Of a stretch of 64,000 nt of DNA, positions 34,830 to 48,400 are shown piece by piece (positions within the stretch are counted from its first letter, which is position 1; every line of letters begins with the position of its first letter). A model generated the notes under the pieces. That model was not told the origin of the DNA, did not search any database, and worked only from the letters and a program-made list of their open reading frames with translations. The position numbers and the translations under genes are program-made. This stretch comes from Sebastes aleutianus (taxonomy: Eukaryota; Chordata; Actinopteri; Perciformes; Sebastidae), in contig CAKAKS010000066.1 of NCBI GenBank assembly GCA_916700875.1, positions 32,280,490 through 32,344,489 on the forward strand, read 5' to 3'.

Positions 34830-37800
34830 GTGAGTCATTCATCTCAACATTCATATGTTGGCTCTTCATCTTCCTCAAACAGTGAAGATTGTTTTGTTTA
34901 TTTAAAGCATGTAAGTAGACACCAAGCCAGCCAGCCAATCAGGATTCACTTCAGATTTTAAAACGGGTACAGAGTTTGGATGTGTAAGAGCAGCTATTAA
35001 GTAAGAAAGTTGGAGCAAATATGATTAAACGATGACTATATCCTGACAGTAGTGCATGAGACAGGTAATCTGAAAAAAATCATGTTCCTCTGTGTCCTCC
35101 GGTGCTCCTAATGGCATCTGCAAGATTTCACAGACTGGAGGAAAACAACCAATCAGAGCTGAGCTGGAGCCTTGCCGTCTCTGAGCAGCTGTCAATCACT
35201 CGCAAACTCCGATTAAACGGTCAAACTAGGCAGCGCTGATTTTAATATGACTCAATATTCTTTTATTGTAATGCCTATTTCTCGCATAAAATGTTTTCAG
35301 AAACATATTTTAGAGTACTGTTTAGCTGTAAAATGAGAAAGTGTTTGACCCGGCAGCCATGTTGAGATCAGTTGAGGAAATACCAAGCACCGCCCACCAG
35401 TCGGAGCAAACTTTCTCATTTTACAGCTAAACAGTACACTACAGGATGTTTCTGAAAATATTTTACGCAAGAAATAGGCATTACAGTAACAGAATATTAA
35501 TTAATATTTCGGAGATCGGAGTTTGCGAGTGATTGACAGCTGCCTCCGTTGAATGAACAGCCAATAGGAACGCTCTCTCTCTGAAATGACCTGTGATTGG
35601 CCAAAGTCTCCCCTTATGGGCTAATTACAATATGCTGAAAGTTTATTATAGATTTCATTATAAACACCAAAAGTTTCAATGTTATTTAGATATTTAATAA
35701 TTAGGAGCAAATCTGCCTATTTTTGATATCTTCTTTTTAGGTGTAGGAGAGCAGAGCGACGTTGAATGATATATTGTACATTAAAAGGCTACTTGAAGCT
35801 TCCTGTTGGGTTTGCAGGTCAGGGAAGGGAGCCATCCATATGTGGAACCTGAACACCAGGAGGGCTGAGAAGATTGTAGAAGGTCATTCTGGTAGCTCGG
35901 TCGTCTGGGTCAGCACCCTGCAGGAGACTGATACCCTCATCAGGTAAGGACCGTTCTCTTGGTCTCTTAACTTTCTGATAAGATGTCTTTCTCATCCTTC
36001 TCTTTCTGTTTCTGTCAGAGCATTTGGGAATGTAAAATATTGTTTATTTACATATATTTCATATTATTTGTACTTTAGATGTCGTTGACTTCAGACTTTA
36101 TGGTTTTCTTTTTAACTAAGCTTAGAGCCTGTGGTGATGAAATAATTTGATAGTAAGTAGGGATGTCACGAGAACCAATGCTTCGATACCAAGTCGATGC
36201 CAAAATTCTGAAAACGTGACGTCATGGCTCGAGACTAACGGCGTCCCATCATCGCGGGGACTATAAAAATTGTGCTTGGGATACAGTAAACTCACTATCG
36301 ACGCGTCCAGGGGACACTCCCTATTTTTTCCCTGATAACGCTACATTGGGAACAACAAATCAGTGTTGAAATCGGCAGGAAGAGAGCTAGTTAACATTAG
36401 CTGTTAGCAGCTGGTGGGCAACACAGTCCTACACGAAGCTAACGTTAACTGGATGTGCCATTGATTTACATTGTGATGCATTCAGGCTCTATTCAGTACA
36501 AAATAATATTGGCTGAAGGTGAATTCTAATGTTATCATGATGTGTTCAAATGTAATCTTGTGTAGTTTTTGGCGAGAAACTTGAATAAATCCAGTTGTTT
36601 GAAGGAGATGTTTTCACAGCAATATAAAATAGATAATAGAGAGGGGATTATGACCTGTTTAACTTCATCACAAAAACCAGTATGCAAACGATAATAAAGG
36701 AGTATCGAGAATCTTGGAATTTCACTGGTATTGGAATCGACTACTAAATTCTGCTGTTGTGACATCCCTAGTAGTAAGCATTCAGTGTCATACATATTTT
36801 GATATGAGATGTGTTTTGAAATATGCAAAAAAACTGCATCTTTTGTCTGTTTTTGTTCTTTCCATCGGTGGAGCAGTCAGGGACGGGACATGCAGGTCTG
36901 TCTGTGGGATCTGAGCGAAGGTCGTAGTGAGGTGATGGACTCCGTGTGGACCGGCAGTGTCGGATTCTGTCAGTGCTCCGTGCTGGAGACGAGCCCTGGG
37001 ACGCGTCTGCTGGCCTTCGCTGGACAACAGACAGAAGAGGTCAGACAGTGTGGATGTGAGTGTGAATGTGTCCGGGTGTCTGTGTGTTAGCCTGTTTATA
37101 AATCGACGATCAATCCATGTTGTGCCCTGCTTCTCACCCAGTGCATGCTGGGATGTGCTCTAGCCCCCTGCAGCTTTGAAAAGGATAAGTGCATATAAAA
37201 GTGTTTTCAGTGTTTTCAGTGTTTTCTGTGTTTCAGTAACTAGGTTTATATGTTGTTAAAATTCCACTATTATTCTGAATATGACAATATTTCAAATTGA
37301 TACGGGTCAAGTAAAAAGCATATTCCGTTTGGATATTCTGAATAAGGGCCTTATTCTGAAAGGAGCATTTTCCGATTAAGACATGTGGGATATGCCGATA
37401 TAATTCGGGATTTAGGGGTATTCTTTGGACATGTATACAGCACATTCAGAAGATGCGTCTCAATCGGGGTTTTTAACGGCAGTTTGCGACACATGGCCTC
37501 TTGCCTGTTTATGGCCAGCTCTGTGCGTTGTACACAGACAGAACCTGCCAAAATAAAAGAAATAAATGAATACATACATAAGCGACTCGATAAATAAATA
37601 ATATTCAAAATAAATGTAGCCATTAATTAATTAATAAAATGACATAAATTGATATTTCTGTTTTCATTTGCTTCTTTATTTATTTATTTATCTTTGTAAT
37701 AATTCCCGTAATTATTTACTGTTCTGTTTAATTTGCCCTTTTTTCATATTTATTATTATAATATTTTTTAATTAATTAATTACATTTTTTAATTTATTTC

Positions 37801-40800
37801 TGTATTCTTTTCTTTATACATTTCTTTACACATTTCTTTTTACATTTCATTATGCATTAATGTCTCATTGTGCAAATGAGGGGGCTGTCACTCAACGTGT
37901 GTCATCATGGGGTCAGAGTGCATGCAAATAATAGATGGACTATATGCTAGCCAGCTAGCTGCATTCTACTCTTCATTCCCGGCTCCGCACAGCGGGTTGT
38001 CGGCCTTCTGCTGCTCCCCCCGCCGCTGCCTCGTACAGGTGTGCAGATCAACAGTCTGACGATGAACTGTTTCGCGGAACCATTACCATTTATTTATATA
38101 TTTATTCATTTGTTTTTGGCAGGTTCCGTCCTCCATATACGCGAACCAACCAGCCGACAGTTTACGGAGATGCATGCCCAAAAGAAAAGCCCACATTTCT
38201 AGTCGGAAGGAGAAACACACCTACTGTTAAACATAATGAATTCTTGGACATCAACAGGTTTTTCGATACACGCAAATATCACAATACCAACCTTTTCACG
38301 AAGGTGGTTGAAGGAATGAAAGAGGGAGACTATGTTTGCACGGTCCAACAAGTCCAGTACCAGTTACGTTAATTGGAGTCTGCATGGCTGCATATAAACG
38401 GGAATATTAGTCATGTAAACAGCTTAGCAGGAATATTTTTTTATTTATTTTTTTCGGAATAAGGCCAAAAACCATAATATCTTGTGCATGTAAACGTAGT
38501 CAGTGTGGCGATTAATGGCTTATGATAATATATAAATATAATGACAATACATATTCATGCTTATTTGTTACATTTTATCCCAGTTCATATGTGTACTTCT
38601 GCCAAAATGTTTCCGTTTTTCAGGTTGATACTAGGTTGAACTGATACATTCTACAATAATATGTATAAATGTCTAAATTTTCATGCTTTTAAGGTTTGTT
38701 AATCTATAAATATTTAAGGAGGGTTTTCTAGTTTAATTAGGGTAAATTAACCAGACCCTCCAGATCAACGTTTCCTCTGGCACATGTTGTCCTACATTCA
38801 GCAGGAGGAAACATCCTTGAATGTATTGGCAACATGCGGGTGGGAGGTGGGATGGTTAATTGGTTAAACAGTCTAATGAGTATAAAAAATGCCAACCTGT
38901 ATGAACCTGACCAGACTTGCCGTTGCCAGTTTGCTGGGTTGAATCTAAGTGTTCACACATATTTGTGGCTTTTAGTACTGTTTAGTAGGTTAGTGGAAAA
39001 TTGGAAGTCCAACAGTAAAGGATGTTCTCTTAAATCAAACCCCCGGTCATCTTTTGCTATTACCACACTGTGATCGTCTCCAAGCGTTCAGAGCGGGGCT
39101 GTCAGTTGATTAAAACAGTTCATCGCGATTAATTGCAAATTAATTACACATTTTTTTTATCTGTTCAAAATGTAGCTTAAAGGGAGATTTGTCAAGTATT
39201 TAATACTCTAATCAACATGGTAGTGGGCAAATATGCTTCTTTATACAAATGTATATATATTTATTATTGGAAATCAATTAACAACACAAAACAACGATAA
39301 ATATTGTCCAGAAACCCTCACAGGTACTGCATTTAGCATAAAAATATATGCTGATATCATAACATGGCAAACTGCAGCCCAACAGGCAACAACAGCTGTC
39401 AGTGTGTCAGTGTGCTGACTTGACTATGACTTGCCCCAAACTGCATGTGATTATCATAAAGTGGGCATGTCTGTAAAGGGGAGACTCGTGGGTACCCAGA
39501 GAACCCATTTTCATTCACATATCTTGAGGTCAGAGGTCAAGGGACCCCTTTGAAAATGACCATGCCTGTTTTTCCTCGCCAATATTTAGCGTAAGTTTGC
39601 AGCGTTATTTAGCTTCCTTGATGGATTCCTTAGGATTTTTCTAGTTTCATATAATACCAGTATCTTCACTCTGGCTTTAAAACTGAGCCGGCTACAACCT
39701 AAAAATCGCAAGTTGCATTCATGCGTTAAAGAAATTAGTGGCGTTAAAACGAATTTGCGTTAACGCGTTATTATCGCGTTAACTTTGACAGCCCTAGTTC
39801 TGATCCATAAATATGAAATGGCTTCAATGCAGTCCGTTGGCCAACGTAATATTCTTAGTCAATGAATGTGTCGAGAGTCACGTGACGTGAGCATGCGGTT
39901 TGCAGCCAGGACCTGTCAGAGGGCAATCTAAACGGCGTCATTAACAAACCAGCCTTCATGTCATGAGTCAGCATGCACACTGCAAGGATACAAATTTAAT
40001 ACTGTTAATTTAGGCTGTGGCTAGTAACGTGCCATTCAATGAATCCGTTTGTCTGAAACACCTAATAGCTCTGTGAGGGGAGAAGAAAGAAAACAAGGTA
40101 CTTGTGCTTTTCAGGAGGTAACTGATGAAATAGTCCAAGTGGCTGTTTTTAATCTTTGACTGGTGGATTAAAAAGAGAAATCCCAGGCCTGTGAAAAGAT
40201 TGCGCCCTGGAATGAAATCACGGATCTGTCTGCTCTGCACAGTATGTCTCGTATGTAGTTAATGCTCAACACCCACGTGCCTGAAGGGGTTTTGTGTGGA
40301 GCGAGGTGGGATGGGGAGAGGGCAGCCAGCGATTCAGCCATCTTTTATTGCCTCCAAGATTCATGTTACTTGCTCCGCTGTGGAGGAGCCACACTTGAAA
40401 GGCACAGAGCGGTCACCTGATCCAGCCAAACGTGCCTTTGCTAACCCCCGTCCAGCAGGCCAGGCATCAGGGCGCCTGTGACTCGCAGCACCTCAATAAT
40501 GCCATTGTCCCAACAGACACAGACAGACAGAAACACACACACACACCCATACAAGTTAGACTAAAACAAGCCGCAGCCGACTTTGTCATTCGGTCTCCCC
40601 GCCCCATTCCGCAGACATAACTGACCACGACAGATGCTTATCACGTATCCGCAAATAAAACGCCCACATAAATGAATTCACTTCAAGAAACAACACATAT
40701 GCACTTGCCACAAAACCTACACAATGGTTTTGATTTATGAGCAGCATGCAGGTAGGTCAATATTTAGGTATGTAACCAAGAAAACAGAATAAGAGTTTCC

Positions 40801-43800
40801 TATTTCAGGTGGTTTTTACTGTTTACTGCTCAGAGCGAGATTCCTGCCAGCAGATTGCTGCCATGGCAGGAACATCAATTAGTATGTGTGGGTGTTTTAT
40901 TTATGGCCAGTGTGATGCCACACAAGAACAGTGATCACCTGAGGCACAGAGAAGTCCTTAAAGGCCCTCTTTGTCAGGCACGCAGAGGTAAACACGCAGG
41001 ACAGATGTGGCCCAGCGCTAAAATACAGATCGCTCCCTTAAAGGGCTGTTTAATCTGAGGCCTAATGAGGATGAATATGCGGATCATCAGCAACGGAGGA
41101 AGTCGAGGGGAATGAGTCTCTGTAGTGATGTGGGTGCACACATACGAAGACACACACTCTATCATCTGCTTCATTAGGCTGTGTATTTTATCAGAATCAG
41201 TGCCAATGTGTGCAGGAAAACACCATTCATGTCACGGGGGTCGAGCTTTAGCGGGATTTATTATAGACAGCGGGGCGGTCGCTCCGCTCTGATGGATGAT
41301 ACTGTACCGCTGGTTGGAGGCACTCTGATCTGCGGAAGTCCTGAACCACAATGACACATTCAGATTGCTGCTTTGTTATTTGAATTCAGAAGACAAACAA
41401 ATCATGACTTTGCAGACAGCTTGTAGATATATACAGTGGAGGAAATAAGTATTTGATCCCTTGCCGATTTTGTAGGTTTGCCCACTTACAAAGAAAAGAA
41501 CGGTCTATAATTTTAATGGTAGGTTTATTTTAACAGTGAGAGACAGAATAAAAAAAAAAATATCCAGAAAATCACATCATATAAAAGTTATAAATTGATT
41601 TGTATTTTATTGTGGGAAATAAGTATTTGATCCCCTAGCAACCAGCAAGAATTCTGGCCCCCACAGACCGGTTAGATTAGTCCTCTCGCTTTAAGAAAGT
41701 ACTCCGAATCTCAACTCATGACCTGTATAAAAGACAACTGTCTCAACTCATTACCTGTATAAAAGACACCTGTCCACAATCAGATTCCAACCTCTCCATC
41801 ATGGGCAAGACCAAAGGGCTGTCTAAGGACGTCAGGGACAAGATTGTAAACCTGCACAAGACTGGAATGGGCTACAAGACCATCAGCAAGCAGCTTGGTG
41901 AGAAGGAGACAACTGTTGGTGCCATTATTCGGAAATGGAAGAAACACAAAATGACCATCAATCGCCCTCGGTCTGGGGCTCCACACAAGATCTCATCTTG
42001 TGGGGTATCAATGATCATGAGAAAGGTGAGGGATCAGCCCAGAAATACACGGGAGGAACTTCTTAATGATCGCAAGACAGCTGGGACCACAATCACAAAG
42101 AAAACCATTGGTAACACACTACGCCGTAATGGATTAAAATCCTGCAGCGCCCGCAAGGTCCCCCTGCTCAAGAAGGCACATGTACAGGCCCGTCTGTTAG
42201 CCAATGAACACCTGAATGATTCAGAGAAGGCTTGGGAGAAGGTGATGTGGTCAGATGAGACCAAAATCGAGCTCTTTGGCATCAACTCGACTCGCCATGT
42301 TTGGAGGAAGAGAAATGCTGACTATAACCCCAAGAACACCATCCCCACCGTCAAGCATAGAGGTGGAAACATTATGTTTTGGGGGTGTTTCTCTGCTAAG
42401 GGGACAGGACGACTTCACCGCATCGAAGGGAGGATGGACGGGGCCATGTACCGTGAAATGTTGGGCGACAACCTCCTTCCCTCAGCCAGGACACTGAAAA
42501 TGGGTCGTGGATGGGTCTTCCAGCACGACAATGACCCAAAACATACGGCCAAGGCAACAAAGGAGTGGCTCAAGAAGAAGCACATTAAGGTCATGGAGTG
42601 ACCTAGCCAGTCTCCGGACCTTAATTCCATAGAAAATCTGTGGAGGGAGCTGAAGCTTCGAGTTGCCAAGCGACAGCCTCGAAACCTTAAGGATTTGGAG
42701 ATGATCTGCAAAGAGGAGTGGACCAAAATCCCTCCTGAGATGTGCACAAACCTGGTGACCAACTACAAGAAACGTCTGACCTCTGTGCTTGCCAACAACG
42801 TTTCTCCACCAAGTACTGAGTCATGTTTTGCTAGGGGATCAAATACTTATTTCCCACAATAAAATACAAATCAATTTATAACTTTTATATGATGTGATTT
42901 TCTGGATTTTTTTTTTATATTCTGTCTCTCACTGTTAAAATAAACCTACCATTAAAATTATAGACCGTTCTCTTCTCTGTCAGTGGTCAAACTTACAAAA
43001 TTGGCAAGGGATCAAATACTTATTTCCTCCACTGTATGTATGTATACGTACAACTGCAATTTGTATGTGTAACTGTAACTGGGTCTCAATTAGGGCCTGG
43101 ACGATACACCTATCTCCCGATTAGATACTATCACAATACTTGGGTGCCGATGCAATATATGTATTGTGATTTTTAAGTATTAGCGGACGGGTCAGCTATT
43201 TCTAGTGAGATTTATGTTGTTTTTTGTCATGTGTTCTCGGCAGATCAAGATTATTGAGCTACCCAGCAAGACCCCAGTGTGCACCCTGGTACCAGACGCT
43301 AAGCTGGGGATGGTCATGTGTATCAAACTGTGGCAGGTAAGCACCAGACACTCTTGAAGTGTCATTTTAACAGAAGTTGTTGCTGTGTTTTTAACTTAAA
43401 GGACCAATATGTAATATATTTGCTGTAATAAATCATAAAAATTGCCATGACATGTCATCAGAAGTGAAGGAAACTTGTTAAGTTGAAATACTGGCTTCTC
43501 CGACAACAATGCTACAGCCAGTATGTTCTCCTTTGAAATTTTCCATTCTGGGCCGGAACGTCTGTTTTTGTTTTGGCCGGAGTGATCCCGTCCTCTGCCT
43601 ATTTCAACACCTCGTTGCCACATGTGAAACAAATTGGCACGTAAACGCAGCCTTCCGCAGTCATGGAAGTAGGGATGCACCGATACCGATACCGGGCCGA
43701 TCTATTCAATTCAATTCTATGTTTATATACTATATACGTTATGTACTGGCATTCTAATTCTGGTTTAAATTTTGAGCAATTCGTTGCTGCATTAAACAGG

Positions 43801-45428
43801 TTGACACTTGAATTTTAATTCCTGTTAATTTTGAAGATTTTTTTTACCAAGTTGTTGGTGTATGATATTTTATTCTAATAATAAATATCAATTCAATGCA
43901 TTTTTATCTGTATTTTTTTTTGTTACATTTTGTTTAACAAAGTTAGGAAAGCAATATTTATATCCAGCCTGATGTTGTCTTACACATAAAAGAATGATCC
44001 CAGTCACTTCCAGACCGTGAGGCACACAGTTTATTAATTATCACTGGTATTGGAACGGTGCTCGGTATCGGCCGATACCCTGAGTCAGATCGGTGCATCC
44101 CTACATGGAAGCAAGCAAACGAACTGGATCAACAGAGATAACATTAGATTCTACCCGACCAGAAAAGCCTTGGGACATCTCTCTGTGGTCCGTGTGCAGC
44201 TGGGTTATCAAGGCAGCGAGTATTCGAGACGCGCAGCCGAATTGCGAAAACGTGCGCTAACTGCTATCAGTCACACCAGAGGAGCGGACGGGCGACGGCG
44301 CCGATGTTTTGAATTTGGACTTCCGTTACCCATTTTATACGCCAGCTGTCAGTGCTACGTATTGTTTCTTTAACCCCAAAAAGTAGCAACGTGTTCAATG
44401 AGTTCACCTTGGCAGCCATTATAAAAAAAACAAAACGGGACATTCTCTACCATTTAAAACGAGGAGGGAGAGAGGAGGTACTTTTTCTATTCTTACCTGC
44501 CTTATTCTGATTGGCCAGCAGCCCATAACAAGACGCAATAATAGAAAAGTCAACAAAAATGCACACGAGAGACGTGGCACATGATTTACAGCCCAACAAC
44601 CCGTCCCGGGCCATTTTTTTTTTCCAAGCGTTTCTTCTCAGCTGGCAGCGAGTCCCAACACTGTAATTAGAGCGTTTGGAAGGGCCGCGGGTTCACAGCC
44701 ATATATCAGCCTGCAGCTGTACATCCAATCTGATCCAAGCTGAAAAAAAAAAAGTTGCTTTCTGTTTTGTAAATGCTGTCAAATGTTTTATTTTCCAGCC
44801 ATTAAGGAGACCCTGTAATTATTTTCATGGTTAATTATATTAACTCTTTGGGTTTGGGGCAGAGTTGAGGTTTAGACTTATGCAAGAATGTGGACGGTTT
44901 GAATCCATTTTATGGGCTGCACAGTTTACAGGCAACAGAAATCAAAACACAGCTTATCGTCGGGTGAGGCGAGTTGCCGGCCCACGCACATCCAGTCCTG
45001 TATTCCTGTAATACAAATTAGAGTTATTTTAATAACTGAAGCCATAAAGGTGACATTGTGTTTGTGAGGTTATTATAGAGACATGTAGACGTCTCTCACA
45101 ATGCACGCTGACATCGTGTTTTTTTCTTTTTCCCTTTGATTTCACTGCTACACCCACCTTTCATCATCTGATTTATGAAGCAATGCTTGCTCAGCGTTGA
45201 GTGCCAGGAAACATAATGATCAATTATATCATTATAAATTATATAATATCATTGTAATACAGCACAGGCAGCTGTCTGACTTCAAAGCCGAAGGGCCCAG
45301 GTGATTCTAAATCATCTCAGGCTGATTCCTTTCAAGGCCGAGGCACGTTCATCAGTTACAACTGACTCGAGAGGTCCAAGCGGCGGGAAGAGCCTGAAAA
45401 CCCAGTCTGTGTGTGTTTATGTAAACCA

Positions 45429-45461
<33 letters not shown>

Positions 45462-48400
45462 GGCAGGTTGGAAACTCTACCCACACATTCTGTCCGTCAG
45501 TCATAAGAGAAAAAAAATGCTCATCTTGTCTTTCACATCAAATGCTCATATGCAACCCGCTGCTTCCTTCACCTCGCACAGCAGGAGGCAACGGCCGAAA
45601 CCGTCGTCCTCTCTCTCCACCCTGTCTCTCTCCATCACACACACACTCCAGGAAGAAGCCACTGACAATTATCTCCTCTCTCCGTCTTCCCTCTCACCAT
45701 CCCTCCCAATCTTTTCTTCCCACCGTTGAGACGAGAAGTGATTATCCTCCATTATTTCCGAGACAGACTCACCAACAGATTTATCGTCGGCCTTTAAGCC
45801 CTCTCTGCTAGGGTTTATGGGAAAAAGATTAAACGCAGTGTTAAACTGCACTTTCTCCTCAAGTTCAGCTTCCCTTCAGCAAAATCCCACCCAGCCCTTA
45901 GTTCATGTCTAAAAGGTGGCAGAGCTTACTATCTGATTCTCTGATTGGCTGCGGAGCGCTGAACAATGCAGCGGACGTGGAGGTAGAAAGTGCCTCCACA
46001 TGTGGGTCTGCCGTGCGCAGGGCTTTGGCCAGGGGGACAGTATTGATGTATGATGTGCAAGGCTTTTAATGTGAACAGGGGCTGGCGGGGAAAAGGAAAT
46101 GTTCCTATACAGATATCCATCACTCTCAGCTCATCACCTTGCTGCCTCGTGGCCATGACATCATGGTGGACCGGGACAAAAACCGGAGGAAACGATTGGT
46201 TCCTTATGTTGAGAAGCAGTGCCGGCCTGAGGCCTGCGGCGGCCACATCAGCAAACAAGCTGTTGGTCTCTGGGTTGTTCATGACTTACCACATAATGAA
46301 ATTACATACAAGTGTTTGTGAAATATAAAATCAATACATTTTTCTCTCTAATTACATTTAGATTTTATTTATTTATGTTTTTTATTTGTATTTGTCAGGC
46401 ACAGCGCTCATTGATCTACAGTGAAAAAACTGCAAATGAGCCAGAATTAGCCTAAAAGCCTAATATCCAGCAGTTCTTCCAGATGTTTAAAATAAATCCT
46501 AGAAATGGAATTAAATGACACATCCATAAAAATGAATATATATAATATGATAAATATACATAAAATAGCACACATCCACTAATACACAATGCCACAGTAC
46601 AACACATGGCAGTTAGCTAGCTAGCATGGAGGGAGTTGATCGGCATGTATTTGTGGAGGCCTTTACGATGAATATGTTTTCTTATTTGTGCCAATACATA
46701 ACAGGTATTCTAAATAAATGCTGGGCCACTGTAACAGTGTTATAGCACTTATTAGGGCTGTCAATCAATTAAAATATTTAATGACGATTAATTGCAAATT
46801 AATCACACATTTTTTATCTGTTCAAAATGTACCTTAAAGGGAGATTTGTCAAGTATTTAATACTCTTATCAACGTGGGAGTGGACAAATATGATTGCTTT
46901 ATACAAATATATGTATATATTTATTATTGGAAATCAATTATCAACACAAAACAATGACAAATATTGTCCAGAAACCCTCACGGGTACTGCATTTAGCATT
47001 TAAAAATGCTTAAATCAGAACATGGCAAACTGCACCTCAACAGGCAACAACAGGTGTCAGTGTGTCAGTTGTGCTGACTTAGCTATGATTTGCCCCAAAC
47101 TGCATGCGATTATCATAAAGTGGGCATGTCTGTAAAGGGGAGACTCGTGGGTACCCAGAGAACCCATTTTCATTCACATATCTTGAGGTCAGAGGTCAAG
47201 GGACCCCTTTGAAAATGACCGTGCCAGTTTTTCCTCGCCAAAATTTAGCGCAAGTTTGGAGCGTTATTTAATCTCCTTCACACAAGCTAATATGACATGG
47301 TTGGAACCAATGGATTCTTTAGGTTTTCTAGTTTCATATGGTACCAGTATCTTCACTCAGCTTTAAAAAACTGAGCCCGCTACAACCTAAAAATCACAAA
47401 TCGCATAATGTGTTCAAGAAATTAGTGGCGTTAAAAAACTAATTTGTGTTAACGCGTTATCGCATTAACTTTGAAAGCCCTAGTACTTATATTAAAGGTT
47501 GATGACTTGATTCAAATTTAAAAAAAAGTAAATGCATAACATGATAACTGACGGCAAGATTTAACCCATACACAAATTGTACATTTACATGTAATCAGAA
47601 AAATTCTAAGCATCAGTGTCTAAAAAGACATAATATTGTCATTATGTGTGTATTTAGTCTGTGCCAGGAACTGAACTGTTTTGAGAAGTTGCAGCTTCCT
47701 TTTCCTCCTCACTTCTACAACCATTGTCTACACCAGAGAAAGTTCCCTTTCAAAACAGTGATCTGCCCACAGGCCTGATACATTCTACTGTACCTTGCTC
47801 TTGTGACAAATTTAACAGTGATCACTTTTTAAAAATAATCTCAAAATTAAAATTTAATTTCAGTTGAATTACTTGGACAAATGCACTCTCTATTTCTTCG
47901 AGATGTCTGGTCATGCAAAATCTAATAAACACGCTGCAGTAAAGTTCAGCTCAGCTCAATTCAAGGGCTTCCAATGAACGATGAGTGTAGAGGCATATAG
48001 AAAGTCTGTTGATTGTTTGGCTCAGAATGAAATTGGGAAGGAGAAAAAAACATGTTTTGTATAAATTAAGAAATAGAGCTGAATCGATTTATCAATTATT
48101 TGTTATCCTCTCGATTGTAAGGATCGGATCCTTTGTCTTATGTGAATTGAATAACTGAGTTTTGGACTGTTGGTCGGACAAAACAAACATTTTGAAGAGG
48201 AGACATTGGGCTTGAGGAAAATGTAATTTTTCTGTTTTTTCTTGACATTTTATAGACCAAACAATTAACGGATTAATCGAGAAATAATCTGCAAATTAAC
48301 CGATAATGAAAACGATCTTTAGTCTCAGCCCTAGTAGAAAAACACAGTATTCTGTGTGTGCAGTGAATTTGTCTTGAGCTGGGAACCCGGAGGAACTAAA

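Noticed and set aside
45301..45811. Frames rich in Ser/Pro/His
   Set aside because: They arise from CA and CT-rich low-complexity DNA; no splice or family support.
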